Positions 15,631 through 24,384 of a stretch of 64,000 nucleotides of DNA are shown here, in pieces (within the stretch, counting starts at the first letter, position 1; each line of letters opens with the position of its first letter). The notes under the pieces are model-generated. The model made no database searches and had not been told where the DNA came from. It saw only the letters and a list, made by a program, of their open reading frames with translations. The stretch covers positions 1 to 64,000 of the forward strand of contig CAISWQ010000046.1 in the NCBI GenBank assembly GCA_903889245.1, written 5' to 3'. The stretch is from an uncultured Lentisphaerota bacterium. Its GTDB lineage: Bacteria; Verrucomicrobiota; Kiritimatiellia; CAIQIC01. The position numbers and the translations under genes are program-made.

Positions 15631-17364
15631 TTATTTTTTCGGCTTCTCGACCTTGGCCCAGGTGTCCTTGAGCGTGACGGTGCGGTTGAAGACGGGCGCG
15701 CCGGGTTGGCTGTCGAGGGCGTCGGCGACGAAGTAGGCGACGCGCTCGAACTGGAAGCCCTCGCCCGGCTGGGCCGCGGCCACGGCGGGCTCGACATAGG
15801 CGGTGAGTTGCTCGAGCGAGTGCGGGTTGAGGAAGGTTTTGAAGTCCTGCTCCTGCCCGTCGGGCTCCGGCACCGTGAAAAGGCGGTCATAGAGGCGCAC
15901 CGTCACCGGCTTGGCGTGCGGCGCGCTGACCCAGTGGATCGTGGCCTTCACCTTCAACTCGGTGGTCGGCGGCGACCATTTGCAGATGATGTTGCTGACC
16001 TTGCCGGCGGAGTCCTTCTCGACGCGCGTGCAGGTGAGGAAGCCCGCGCCGCGCAGGCGGACGGAACCGCCCGGCGTCAGCCGGAAATATTTTGGCGGCG
16101 GGACTTCCATGAAGTCCTCGGCCTCGATCAGCAGTTCGCGCGAGAACGGCACCTGCCGCGTACCGGCGGCGGGATCTTCGGGGTTGTTCTGCGCCTCGAT
16201 GGTCGCGGGCAGATTTTCCACGTTCTCGATCGTGACCTTGAGTGGCCGCAGCACCGCCATGCGGCGCAGCGCGCTCCTGTTGAGGTCCTCGCGGATGCAG
16301 TGCTCCAGCAGCGCGACCTCGGTCAGGCTGTTGAACTTGGTGACGCCGACCGTCTCGACGAAAGTGCGGATGGCGGCGGGCGTGTAGCCGCGGCGCCGCA
16401 GCCCACACAACGTCGGCATCCGCGGATCGTCCCAGCCACTGACGAGCCCGGCCTCGACGAGTTCGAGCAGCTTGCGCTTGCTCATCACCGTATAGGTCAG
16501 GTCGAGCCGCGCGAACTCGTTTTGCTGCGGGCCATCGTACTGCGGATGGTCGTGCACGAACCACCCGGCCACGGCGGGCTCGGCGGCGCGGATCGCCAGC
16601 AGGTTCTGGATGACCCAGTCGTAGAGCGGGCGGTGTACCTCGAACTCGATTGAGCACAGCGAGTGCGTGACGCCCTCGAACGCGTCCTCCAGCGGGTGCG
16701 CGAAGTCATACATCGGATAGACGCACCATTTGTTGCCGGTGTGCGGGTGTTCCGCGTGCAGGATGCGGTAGATCACCGGGTCGCGCAGGTGGATGTTCGG
16801 TGACGCCATATCTATCTTCGCGCGCAGGCACAGTTCGCCTTCTTTGAACTCGCCGGTCTTCATGCGGCGGAACAGGTCGAGGCTCTCCGTCGCCGGCCGG
16901 TTGCGCCACGGGCTCTCCTTGCCCGGCCGCGTCGGCACGCCGCGGTAATCCTTCCAGTCGTCCTGCGACACCGCGCAGACATAGGCCTGGCCGCGCTCGA
17001 TCAGCTTCTCGGCGAACGCATACATCGCGTCGAAATAGTCCGACGCGTGATAGAAATGGCGGCCCCAGTCGAAGCCCAGCCAGCGCACGTCCGTCTGGAT
17101 GGCGTTGATATACTCCATCTCCTCCTTGGCGGGATTCGTGTCGTCCATGCGCAGGTGGCAGCGGCCACCGTATTCCTGCGCCATGCCGAAATCAATGCAG
17201 ATCGCCTTCGCGTGGCCGATGTGGAGGTAGCCGTTCGGCTCCGGCGGGAAGCGCGTCACCACGCGGCCGCCGTTGCGGCCCGCCGCGAGGTCGCTCTCGA
17301 TGATCTGCCGCACAAAATGTTTGTTCACCGGCGCCGCCGCCGGCGTGCTGTTTTCCGTTGTCAT
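15631..17364 (-). CDS. glnS: Glutaminyl-tRNA synthetase
   Basis: The 577-residue cytoplasmic enzyme charges tRNA-Gln with glutamine. It shows the class I signatures HIGH (residues 48-51, in PEPNGYLHIGHAKA) and VMSKR (293-297, the KMSKS equivalent), together with LRMDDTNPAKE. The C-terminal anticodon-binding domain ends with FNRTVTLKDTW, characteristic of bacterial GlnRS. The length matches the family. AGGA lies 9 bp before the ATG at 17364; the frame to 17397 is an extension. It is the only clear housekeeping gene here. Confidence 0.97.
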   Translation of the reverse strand: MTTENSTPAAAPVNKHFVRQIIESDLAAGRNGGRVVTRFPPEPNGYLHIGHAKAICIDFGMAQEYGGRCHLRMDDTNPAKEEMEYINAIQTDVRWLGFDWGRHFYHASDYFDAMYAFAEKLIERGQAYVCAVSQDDWKDYRGVPTRPGKESPWRNRPATESLDLFRRMKTGEFKEGELCLRAKIDMASPNIHLRDPVIYRILHAEHPHTGNKWCVYPMYDFAHPLEDAFEGVTHSLCSIEFEVHRPLYDWVIQNLLAIRAAEPAVAGWFVHDHPQYDGPQQNEFARLDLTYTVMSKRKLLELVEAGLVSGWDDPRMPTLCGLRRRGYTPAAIRTFVETVGVTKFNSLTEVALLEHCIREDLNRSALRRMAVLRPLKVTIENVENLPATIEAQNNPEDPAAGTRQVPFSRELLIEAEDFMEVPPPKYFRLTPGGSVRLRGAGFLTCTRVEKDSAGKVSNIICKWSPPTTELKVKATIHWVSAPHAKPVTVRLYDRLFTVPEPDGQEQDFKTFLNPHSLEQLTAYVEPAVAAAQPGEGFQFERVAYFVADALDSQPGAPVFNRTVTLKDTWAKVEKPKK

Positions 17365-17585
17365 GCTGCATCCTGTCCGCCCCTTGGGGCGGCGCATTGT
17401 ATAGCGAATCCAGATGGAAAAAACAAAAAAGCAAGAGGTCGGCGCGGCGACGCCGGAATCCAGATACGGGATCGCAAATGCTCGGGCGCTGCTGGCGTGA
17501 GTGGGCCGTTCCAGATTGCGCTGGCGGGAGGGCGAGCGTACCCGCGAGCCGTCTTCTGTAGCGGCGACCTGTGGTCGCCGACGGC

Positions 17586-17612
17586 GGGCCGCACTCTCAC
17601 GAGTGCGGCTAC
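17586..17612. repeat. 27-bp hairpin repeat, copy 1
   Basis: The block starts GGGCCGCACTCTC and ends GAGTGCGGCTAC, with a 9-bp stem and a 4-nt loop. An identical copy occurs at 17862-17888. Confidence 0.85.
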
Positions 17613-17675
17613 GGAGAGCCTCAACATCGTGCGATCAAGGGCGCATGCTTGCGTAGCCGCGTACGACAGAACGCG

Positions 17676-17734
17676 GCCGCCCCGATACCTAGTACTTCTA
17701 GGTATCATCGCCTTTCTTGAACTATCCCGAACGG
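17676..17734. repeat. 59-bp direct repeat, copy 1
   Basis: The module begins GCCGCCCCGATACC, contains a hairpin GATACCTAG-TACTT-CTAGGTATC (17684-17706) and ends CTATCCCGAACGG. The second copy at 17956-18014 differs at two positions. Confidence 0.9.
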
Positions 17735-17861
17735 CGGGTGGACGCCCTGGCGCGCTGGTCTTTGGAGGGCGAGGCTGGCCCGCCGCTACAGCCAACGCTC
17801 CCAAGTGGCTTTGTGGGCGGGGCTTTCCAGCCCCGCGCGTTTCCGTAGGCTGTGATTGGGC

Positions 17862-17888
17862 GGGCCGCACTCTCACGAGTGCGGCTAC
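17862..17888. repeat. 27-bp hairpin repeat, copy 2
   Basis: Identical to the copy at 17586-17612 and in the same orientation, 276 bp away. It again precedes a GTAGCCGCGT-type hairpin and a 59-bp module, so a whole composite unit appears to have been duplicated. Confidence 0.85.
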
Positions 17889-17955
17889 AGAGCGCCTCGC
17901 ACATCATGGCGTAGCCGCGTTCGTCGGAACGCGGCCAACCTCGCTCCACTCCAGT

Positions 17956-18014
17956 GCCGCCCCGATACCTAGTACTTCTAGGTATCGTCGCCTTTCTTAA
18001 ACTATCCCGAACGG
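17956..18014. repeat. 59-bp direct repeat, copy 2
   Basis: Same module as copy 1, with GTCG instead of ATCG after the hairpin and CTTAAAC instead of CTTGAAC near the end. It lies 280 bp from copy 1. Confidence 0.9.
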
Positions 18015-18036
18015 ATGCCTAGGCTCGTTGGTCATT

Positions 18037-18060
18037 GGAGGGCGAGTACGCTCGCCCTCC
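18037..18060 (-). terminator. Hairpin downstream of the 18074 gene
   Basis: A 10-bp stem GGAGGGCGAG with the 4-nt loop TACG closes onto CTCGCCCTCC. It starts 13 bp after the stop codon on the minus strand. No U tract follows, so it may be a repeat that serves as a weak terminator. Confidence 0.4.
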
Positions 18061-18073
18061 CTCTCGTCGGTCG

Positions 18074-19027
18074 TCACGGCGCGCGCCGGACGAACTTGCG
18101 TACAAAATCGCGGACAGAGCGGGTGAAGGTGAACTCGGCGGTCTCCGGCACGCAGTTGCTCGGTGCGCCGATCCAGCTTTCAATCACGTACTGGTCGGGT
18201 CGGCCATCGATGAACGCGTAGTCGTAGCCCTGCTGCATGATCGCGGTGTACCACGTGGAATCGTCGGCCAGCCCCTTGTGTTGCAGGCCGGGCAGGCCGG
18301 CGGCCCAGTAGATCAGGCTGAACGGCAGTTTGCGCTGGCGGCAGAACTGCTCGAGCTGCCGCACCTGCTTCCACGAGCCGTTCGTCTGCGCCGTGTAGCA
18401 GATCCAGTTCACGTCGAGCCGGTAGAAATCCAGCCCGCGCACCTTCTTTTCCGCGAGCCGTTTCTCCAGCGCCTCGATCCACTGCATGTGGTCGGCGATG
18501 GAAATCGAAGGATAGGTCTCGATGTCGCCGATGCGGATGTTCGGGAAGTTCGTCCGGACACAGGTGATGTAGTTGGCGGTTTCCTCGATCGCGTACTCGT
18601 CGGGCTTCTTGAGGTGGAACCGGCAGCAGACCAGTGGCTCATCCAGCGCGATCGCGTAGATTTCGCCGCCGAGTTTCTGCACGCGGTCCCACAGCGGCTT
18701 CTCCTTGGCGAAACAGTCCGCGCCGGTCAGACCCCATGGCTTGATGGCGCCAACCTCCATGCCGAACTTCAGCTTCCACTCCTTCATCTGTGCGAAGATG
18801 CGGCGCAGCTCGTCATCGTCGGAGAAAATCTTCTTCGTGTGCAGATCGGTGCAGAACAACACGTCAATCAGCGACCGCGTCTCGGCCCACTGTTCCGGGT
18901 GGGCGAACAGTTCGCGGAAACTCTCGCCCTTATCGCGCATCGGCGGGCCCATCCACACCTCGGGCTGGCGCGTCTGCGCGGAGGCCAGCGTGGCCATGAC
19001 CGACAGCAAAATTGCCAGGATTTTCAT
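18074..19027 (-). CDS. Secreted TIM-barrel-like protein of unknown function
   Basis: The 317-residue product starts MKILAILLSVMATLASAQ, a clear signal peptide. The rest looks like a TIM barrel, with strands GMEVGAIKPWG, IYAIALDEP, IRIGDIETYPS and GLDFYRLDVNW. The acidic residues at DEP, ETYP and RLDVNW fall where catalytic acids often lie in glycosidase-like barrels. No family was recognised. It overlaps the upstream GH5-like stop by ATGA, so the two are translationally coupled and probably act on the same glycan. Confidence 0.65.
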   Translation of the reverse strand: MKILAILLSVMATLASAQTRQPEVWMGPPMRDKGESFRELFAHPEQWAETRSLIDVLFCTDLHTKKIFSDDDELRRIFAQMKEWKLKFGMEVGAIKPWGLTGADCFAKEKPLWDRVQKLGGEIYAIALDEPLVCCRFHLKKPDEYAIEETANYITCVRTNFPNIRIGDIETYPSISIADHMQWIEALEKRLAEKKVRGLDFYRLDVNWICYTAQTNGSWKQVRQLEQFCRQRKLPFSLIYWAAGLPGLQHKGLADDSTWYTAIMQQGYDYAFIDGRPDQYVIESWIGAPSNCVPETAEFTFTRSVRDFVRKFVRRAP

Positions 19028-20139
19028 TTTGCTCCCTGTTTCATATTCCAGTCGCGCAGCGCCTCCAGTTGGAAGGCGCGCGAACCGCTGGCGGTGATGG
19101 TGAATTCCGGCTGCGACTTCAGATCGAAAACCCACAGCGCCGCGAGCGGGATGCCGGCGGTGTCGATGGCCTTGAGCAGCCGGTGGAACTTGGCCACCTG
19201 CTCCGGCGTTGTCTTCTGCGCGCCGAACTCGCCGATGAAAATCGGCTTTTTCAACTCGCGCGCGACCTCCAGCGCCCACGCGAAGCGCTGGTCATCATCC
19301 TCGTAGGCGTGCAGCCCGATGCCGCTGACCGGGTCGGGATTGGCCTTGCGCAGCATTTCCTGAAACTGCGCCTTGTTGTCATGCGTCCACTTGCCCTCGT
19401 GCTCCTGGTGCCACGCGGAGAGCCGCGGGAAACTGTCGCCGGTGACGATCAGCCGGTGGGCGTCGTATGCGCGCACCGCCTTGGCAAACTCGGCGAAAAT
19501 CGTGCGCGTCATGTCAAACGTCAGGTCGTCGCGCTCCGTGCGGTTCGTCGCCGTGCCGAGCGCGGGATGGACCGGCGCGCGGTGGTCCTTTTTGTTCGGC
19601 AGACACGCGCCGAGGCTGTACTCGTTGCCGAACTCCCACGCCCAGATTGCCGGCGACTCGCGATAGCGCGTGACGACCTCGCGCACATACTCGCGCATCC
19701 ACGCGCTCGTCCGGCTCTGCGGGTTCGCCCACTCGCCCACCGGCTCGCCGACGAGGTCCGGCACACACGCCGTGTGCCAGAACAGCGAGGGGATCAACCC
19801 GACGCCGTGCCGCTCCGCCGACTTCACAACGCCATCGAGCCGCCGAAAATATTCCGCGCGGTCGGTCCGATAAAGCTTCATGTCGCGCGGCCAGTAGCCG
19901 GTGGCGCAGAAGCGCACGAACGGGATGTGATGGTCCGCGAGCACCTGGAAGCCCGCGTCGTAGCTGGTGTTCGTGCCGTTGGCCAGCACGCGCAGGAAGC
20001 AGTCGAAGTAGTTGAGGCCGATGCCGCGGTACGGCTTGTCAGCCTTCAGCAGCACGCCATCCTGCACCGTCAGCCCCAGCGGTGCGGCCACCGCCGCGCC
20101 CGCCAGCAGCACCATCGACAGAAAGAGAAAATTTTTCAT
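19024..20139 (-). CDS. Secreted glycoside hydrolase, GH5/GH-A clan
   Basis: The 371-residue product has signal peptide MKNFLFLSMVLLAGAAVA. It has the clan A arrangement of two glutamates: the acid/base in WEFGNE and the nucleophile in FIGEFG, with HAYEDDD between them. It is probably a retaining endo- or exo-glycosidase such as a mannanase- or cellulase-type enzyme; specificity cannot be read. It is first in an ATGA-coupled pair. Its ribosome-binding site (GGAAA, about 5 bp from the ATG) is supplied by the right arm of the adjacent palindrome. Confidence 0.8.
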   Translation of the reverse strand: MKNFLFLSMVLLAGAAVAAPLGLTVQDGVLLKADKPYRGIGLNYFDCFLRVLANGTNTSYDAGFQVLADHHIPFVRFCATGYWPRDMKLYRTDRAEYFRRLDGVVKSAERHGVGLIPSLFWHTACVPDLVGEPVGEWANPQSRTSAWMREYVREVVTRYRESPAIWAWEFGNEYSLGACLPNKKDHRAPVHPALGTATNRTERDDLTFDMTRTIFAEFAKAVRAYDAHRLIVTGDSFPRLSAWHQEHEGKWTHDNKAQFQEMLRKANPDPVSGIGLHAYEDDDQRFAWALEVARELKKPIFIGEFGAQKTTPEQVAKFHRLLKAIDTAGIPLAALWVFDLKSQPEFTITASGSRAFQLEALRDWNMKQGAK

Positions 20140-20143
20140 GCGG

Positions 20144-20224
20144 TTTCCAAGGTTTGGAAAAGATAACGGCGGAAGTTTCCAAACATTGGAAACTTTCGCG
20201 AGGTTTTTTCCAAGGCTTGGAAAA
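20144..20224. repeat. Phased palindrome array 4 (3 copies)
   Basis: Centres lie at 20152, 20184 and 20215, with spacings of 32 and 31 bp. The middle copy is a 21-bp perfect-arm palindrome with an ACA centre. The first copy starts only 5 bp from the GH5-like start codon. Confidence 0.95.
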
Positions 20225-20279
20225 CATCACGCCGAGTCAGAGACTAGGCCTACAGAAATTCTCCTGCCGAAAGATGTAG

Positions 20280-20298
20280 GCCGGGTCTCCGACCCGGC
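20280..20298 (-). terminator. GC-rich hairpin after the second GH78 gene
   Basis: GCCGGGTC-TCC-GACCCGGC lies 7 bp past the GH78 stop codon. It shares the core of the hairpin behind the first GH78 gene (6343-6373). A U tract is absent. Confidence 0.5.
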
Positions 20299-20305
20299 GA
20301 GGTCG

Positions 20306-22630
20306 TCACCATGTGTGGCGGCCGGCGGCGACCTCGGTCCAGCGTTGCGCGTTCGCCAGCCAGACTTTTGCGCGGATGCCCGGTGGCAACTCGAGCGCCA
20401 GTTTCATCTTGCCATCAACCAAGTTCCACTCGACGCGCACCGGTCCCTTGACCGAGCGGTAGGCGCCGCGCGCCCATGAGAGGCCCGCGACGGCCTGCGG
20501 GCGGATGGTGATGCGGTCGAAGCCGACGGCATCCTCAGCGGGCGCAATGCCGAGCACGTGCTTCATGAACCACTCCTCGAGGGAGCCGAACATCGGGTGG
20601 TTTTGGCTGAAGGTGTTGTCGGAGGGCTTCCATGTTTCCCAGAGCGTCGTCGCGTCGTTGTCGAGCATGTAACCCCAACCGGGAAATTCGCGGCGCGCGA
20701 CGATTTTTCCGGCGAGCTCCTCCATGCCTTCCGTGCTCAAAACTTCGAGCAGATACTTCGTGCCGAAGATGCCGGTGGTGAGCGCGCCGCCCTTCTCCTC
20801 GATGTTCCGCTTGAGCAGCGCCAGCGCCGCGGGACGATCCGCTGCGGGAATCAGCCGGTGATAGAGCCCGAAGAGCTGCTCGCCCTGCCGGCCCTGGCCG
20901 ACCTTCCCGGCGACGACGAAGCGCGCCTGGAACGCAGCGCGGATGGCGTCGGCGAGCCGCCCATATTTTTCCGCGTCGTCTTTTTTGCCGAGTGTCGTGG
21001 CGATGTCGGCGGTGAGCCGCGCCCACTGGTGAAAATGTGCCGTCGCGGTCAGCGTACCCGCCGCCTTCTCCAGCGCCTCGTGGTCGCCAATGCAATGCGG
21101 GATGATCAGGTCCGGGCACTTCGCCTGCACGAGGTCCACATAGCGCGTGCAGGCGGCGTAGTGGCGCGCGAGCAAGTCGCGGTCGCCGTAGTAGCGATGC
21201 AGGTCACGCAGCATGATCGGCACAGCCACGGTCCAGCCGAGCGGGCCCGACCGGCTGCTGAAGCCGCGGTCGGCGATGCCGACATAGGGTGCGGTCTCGG
21301 TGAACCAGCCATCGTCCGCGGCCTCGTCGGCAAAATCCTGCAGCGTTTTGGCGTAGAAGGCGTGCATGTCGAAGTTGAAGATGAACGCCTCGGTCGTGGC
21401 GGCGATGTCGCCGCCGTAGCCGAACCGCTCACGCGCGGGGCAGTCGGACTGGACGCCGAACACGTTGCTCAAAAACGTCGCGCGGCAGACGCGGTGCAAC
21501 TGGTTCAAGCGCGGATCGGAGCACTCGAACTCGCAGGCGTTGGGCAGCTCGGAAGCCAGCGCCACGGCCTGGACATCCGCCGGCTGCGGCGCGCGTTCGA
21601 GCCCTTCGATCTGGACGTACCGGAAACCATGCCACGTGAATTGCGACGCGAAAACTTCGTCGGCGCCGCCGCGCCGGATATACTCATCGCGCTGCTCGGC
21701 GACCGCGGGCGCGCCCGGGCCGCCCGCGCTGGCGCGCTTGATCTGTCCGCAGACCGCCGTCATGACGTTCACCGTGCCGTTGGTCTTCAGCAACTCGCCG
21801 TAGCGGAGCGAAATTTTCTGCCCGGCCTGCCCGGCGCCGAGCTTCACGCGCACCTGTCCGGCGAAGTTGCGGCCGAAATCCACGACGTACACGCCGGGCT
21901 CCGGCTCGGTGACCTTGACCGCAAGCCACGTATCGCGGATGCCGATACGCGGCGCAGTGCGCGGCTGCAACGCGCCGCCGGGTCCGGTCGCGCGCGCCGC
22001 CGCTTTCCAAGCGGCGTCGTTGAAGTCCGGCTGCTGCCAGCCGGCGCTTTCTTTCCGCGCGTCATAGACCTCGCCGAGGTAGAGGCTGTTCCGCAGCAGC
22101 GGGCCCCCGGCAACTTTCCACGAGGCATCGCTCGCCACGGTGGATTTCGTGCCATCGCCGAAGGTGATCTCCAGCTTGGCGCGCAGGCAGGGCCGGCCCA
22201 CGGTCAGCGCCTTGCGCGGATTGATCCGGCCCCACATCCGCAGTGGCAGCGGATTGAACCAGCCGTTGCCGAGCGTCACGGTCAGTGCGTTCGTGCCCGG
22301 CCGCAGCAGTTTGGTGACATCGAACGAGTCGTAGAGCACGCGCTTGCCGAACGGTGTCCAGAGCGGCGCGAGGGCGCAGTCGGCCAGCGGCTGGCCGTTG
22401 AGCTGCGCCGCGTAGAAGCCGAGCCCGACGAGGTGCAGTTGCGCCGACTGCGCGGTACGCGCGATGACGAACGACTTGCGGAACTGCGGCGCGGGATCGT
22501 CGGTGTAGAAATCCTCGTCGCGCGCGGGCAGCGGCCGGCCGTCGCCGATCCACTCCGTGCCCGACCAATCGCACACGGCTGCCGCCGGCAGCGCCAGCAG
22601 CAGCCACAGCAGCCCAAAATTTGTCTTCAT
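20306..22630 (-). CDS. Alpha-L-rhamnosidase, GH78
   Basis: The 774-residue secreted enzyme starts MKTNFGLLWLLLALPAAA. N-terminal beta-sandwich domains (FRKSFVIAR, LGNGWFNP) precede the (alpha/alpha)6 barrel. DCPARERFGYGGD near residue 397 is the canonical GH78 catalytic acid motif, and TTLWETW near 665 carries the general base glutamate. It inverts and releases alpha-linked L-rhamnose. Domain order and size are standard, and it is a closer match to the family than the gene at 6391. GGAGG precedes the ATG. The frame extension to 22774 translates the palindrome array. Confidence 0.93.
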   Translation of the reverse strand: MKTNFGLLWLLLALPAAAVCDWSGTEWIGDGRPLPARDEDFYTDDPAPQFRKSFVIARTAQSAQLHLVGLGFYAAQLNGQPLADCALAPLWTPFGKRVLYDSFDVTKLLRPGTNALTVTLGNGWFNPLPLRMWGRINPRKALTVGRPCLRAKLEITFGDGTKSTVASDASWKVAGGPLLRNSLYLGEVYDARKESAGWQQPDFNDAAWKAAARATGPGGALQPRTAPRIGIRDTWLAVKVTEPEPGVYVVDFGRNFAGQVRVKLGAGQAGQKISLRYGELLKTNGTVNVMTAVCGQIKRASAGGPGAPAVAEQRDEYIRRGGADEVFASQFTWHGFRYVQIEGLERAPQPADVQAVALASELPNACEFECSDPRLNQLHRVCRATFLSNVFGVQSDCPARERFGYGGDIAATTEAFIFNFDMHAFYAKTLQDFADEAADDGWFTETAPYVGIADRGFSSRSGPLGWTVAVPIMLRDLHRYYGDRDLLARHYAACTRYVDLVQAKCPDLIIPHCIGDHEALEKAAGTLTATAHFHQWARLTADIATTLGKKDDAEKYGRLADAIRAAFQARFVVAGKVGQGRQGEQLFGLYHRLIPAADRPAALALLKRNIEEKGGALTTGIFGTKYLLEVLSTEGMEELAGKIVARREFPGWGYMLDNDATTLWETWKPSDNTFSQNHPMFGSLEEWFMKHVLGIAPAEDAVGFDRITIRPQAVAGLSWARGAYRSVKGPVRVEWNLVDGKMKLALELPPGIRAKVWLANAQRWTEVAAGRHTW

Positions 22631-22639
22631 GCCGCCTCC

Positions 22640-22783
22640 ATTTTTCCAAGCCTTGGAAAAATCACCGCCGCACTTTCCAAGGCTTGGAAAAGTTTTGCCA
22701 GCTTTTTCCAAGTCTTGGAACTTTTTCTGCGAAATCTTCCAATGCTTGGGAAACGCACCGGTTTCACCTTCCAATCATTGGAA
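22640..22783. repeat. Phased palindrome array 5 (5 copies)
   Basis: Centres lie at 22651, 22682, 22713, 22744 and 22776, with spacings of 31, 31, 31 and 32 bp. This is the longest array and lies between the divergent GH78 and sulfatase genes. The first copy is a 23-bp perfect palindrome and the fourth has one extra G in the right arm. Confidence 0.95.
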
Positions 22784-22895
22784 ATCCATCGCGCGTTGCG
22801 CCGGGTGCGAAATGCGAATTCCATTTGTCCAGCGACGTGCTATTCTCCTCCCGAAATCAGCACGAACAGCCCTGCCAGATGGAGGCGAACAAATC

Positions 22896-24338
22896 GTGAA
22901 ACGTGATGATTGGAAACGCATCCTGCTCGGCGCCTTGGCCCTGCTCGGCCAGTTGGTGGCCGGCGCAGAGCCGGGCGAGAAGCCGAAGCCCAACGTCGTC
23001 TTCATGGTGGCCGACGACTTGGGCTGGCGCGATACGGGCTGCTATGGGCGCAAGGAATGGAATACCCCCAACATTGACAAGCTCGCGGCCAGCGGGTGCC
23101 GTTTCACGCAGGCCTACGCCATGCCGGTCTGCTCGCCGACGCGGACCATGATCGTGACCGGGCGGCATTGCGTCCGCCAGGGAGTCACCGACTGGTGGCC
23201 CGGCTATCCCGCGCCGCCGAACAGCAGGATTCAAACGCCGACGATGAAGCCGGTGATCCCCGACCTGGGGCTCGGCACACCGTTCGTGACGGGGGGGTAC
23301 GCCACCTGTCATATCGGCAAATGGCACACGATGGGCAGTCCGGCCAAGCTGGGGTTTCAGCAATCCCTGCTCACGGATGTATTCCACGGACCGACCGAGC
23401 AGAACAAGGCGGAGGCCGCGGTAAAATTCATCCGGGAAAACAAAGGCCAGCCTTTCTTCCTCTATCTGTGCTTCAGTTCCGTGCATCTGCCGCTGGGCGC
23501 GCTGCCGGAAAAAATCCAACAGCATGATGGCGCGCCGAATCCAGTCTACGCCGCCATGGCGGACCAGCTCGATGGCTACGTGGGGACGGTCATGCAGGCG
23601 CTGCACGAGCTGCAGCTGGAGCAGAACACGCTGGTGATTTTCTATTCGGACAACGGCGGCGTGCAGTTGTGCGATGGCGTATCCAGACCGGTGACCAGCA
23701 ACCTGCCGTTGCGGGGCAACAAGGGCTGCCTCTATGAAGGCGGAGTCCGCGTGCCCTTGATCATGTCCCATCCTCCCACGATCAAGGCCGGTTCGACGAG
23801 CGATGCAATGATCAGCCCCGCCGATTTCTTCCCGACGCTGCTCGAGTTTTGCAGGCTGCCGTCCTGTCCGAAAAATCACATCGATGGCATCAGCTTCGCT
23901 GGCGTGTTACGGGGTGAGCCGGGCAAGCGGCAGGAACTGCAATGGCACTATCCGCATTTCAGCCATCACGCGATGGGCTTCCCGGCCGGGGCGCTGCGCA
24001 AGGGCGAGTGGAAGCTGATCGAGTGGTTCGGTCAGCAGGATGAATACGGCCGCAACCGGATCGAACTTTTTCACCTGACGAAAGATCCCGGCGAGCAGAA
24101 CAACTGGGCGGATCGCTTTCCGCACATCCGGAATACCATGTTGAAGGAACTGGAAAAATGGCGGCGCGAAGTTGGCGCGCTGCTGCCGATGCCAGCGGTC
24201 GCCACCAACCAGCCCGCGGTGCGTCAGTCACAACAAACAGGCTGGGGCTCGCACGCTTGGCCCGCCGAACTGACCCTGTTATCTCGCACACCGGCGTGGG
24301 TGGCCCACTATGGCGCTTCCATGGGAGCGGAAGAATAG
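22896..24338 (+). CDS. Secreted sulfatase (S1 family)
   Basis: The 480-residue protein starts at a GTG placed by GGAGG 10 bp upstream, then a signal sequence (ILLGALALLGQLVAGAE). VADDLGW (Asp40, Asp41) binds calcium. CSPTR supplies Cys79, which must be converted to formylglycine. GKWH and FYSDNGG complete the active site. It hydrolyses sulfate esters of a sugar. It is the only sulfatase on the plus strand. The longer frame to 22557 runs back through the palindrome array. Confidence 0.93.
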   Translation: MKRDDWKRILLGALALLGQLVAGAEPGEKPKPNVVFMVADDLGWRDTGCYGRKEWNTPNIDKLAASGCRFTQAYAMPVCSPTRTMIVTGRHCVRQGVTDWWPGYPAPPNSRIQTPTMKPVIPDLGLGTPFVTGGYATCHIGKWHTMGSPAKLGFQQSLLTDVFHGPTEQNKAEAAVKFIRENKGQPFFLYLCFSSVHLPLGALPEKIQQHDGAPNPVYAAMADQLDGYVGTVMQALHELQLEQNTLVIFYSDNGGVQLCDGVSRPVTSNLPLRGNKGCLYEGGVRVPLIMSHPPTIKAGSTSDAMISPADFFPTLLEFCRLPSCPKNHIDGISFAGVLRGEPGKRQELQWHYPHFSHHAMGFPAGALRKGEWKLIEWFGQQDEYGRNRIELFHLTKDPGEQNNWADRFPHIRNTMLKELEKWRREVGALLPMPAVATNQPAVRQSQQTGWGSHAWPAELTLLSRTPAWVAHYGASMGAEE

Positions 24339-24384
24339 CTGCCGATGAGCCGCATGTCCCCTGACGAGCCACGCGACTCGCTGG

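Larger units (their letters stand above)
17398..18060. repeat. Non-coding mosaic of extragenic repeats
   Basis: No gene is supportable in this block. It is built from short inverted repeats and duplicated modules: CGGCGACC-TGT-GGTCGCCG (17562-17580), two copies of a GCCGCACTC...GAGTGCGGC hairpin, two GTAGCCGCGT...ACGCGGCC hairpins, two copies of a 59-bp module, GGGGCTTTCCAGCCCC (near 17817), and a terminal GGAGGGCGAG hairpin. Modules of this kind are scattered through intergenic regions of PVC genomes. Open frames through it are low-complexity shadows. Confidence 0.8.

Noticed and set aside
17398-18073. tRNA or other known structured RNA in the gap before glnS
   Set aside because: The hairpins do not fold into a cloverleaf, there is no CCA-type acceptor pairing and no T-loop GTTCRA motif in the right place. 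The block is better explained by extragenic repeats.
22640-22783. Regular repeats resembling a CRISPR array
   Set aside because: The repeated unit is a variable 15-23 bp palindrome and the intervals between copies are only about 10-16 bp. There are at most five units, and no cas genes are present in the window.
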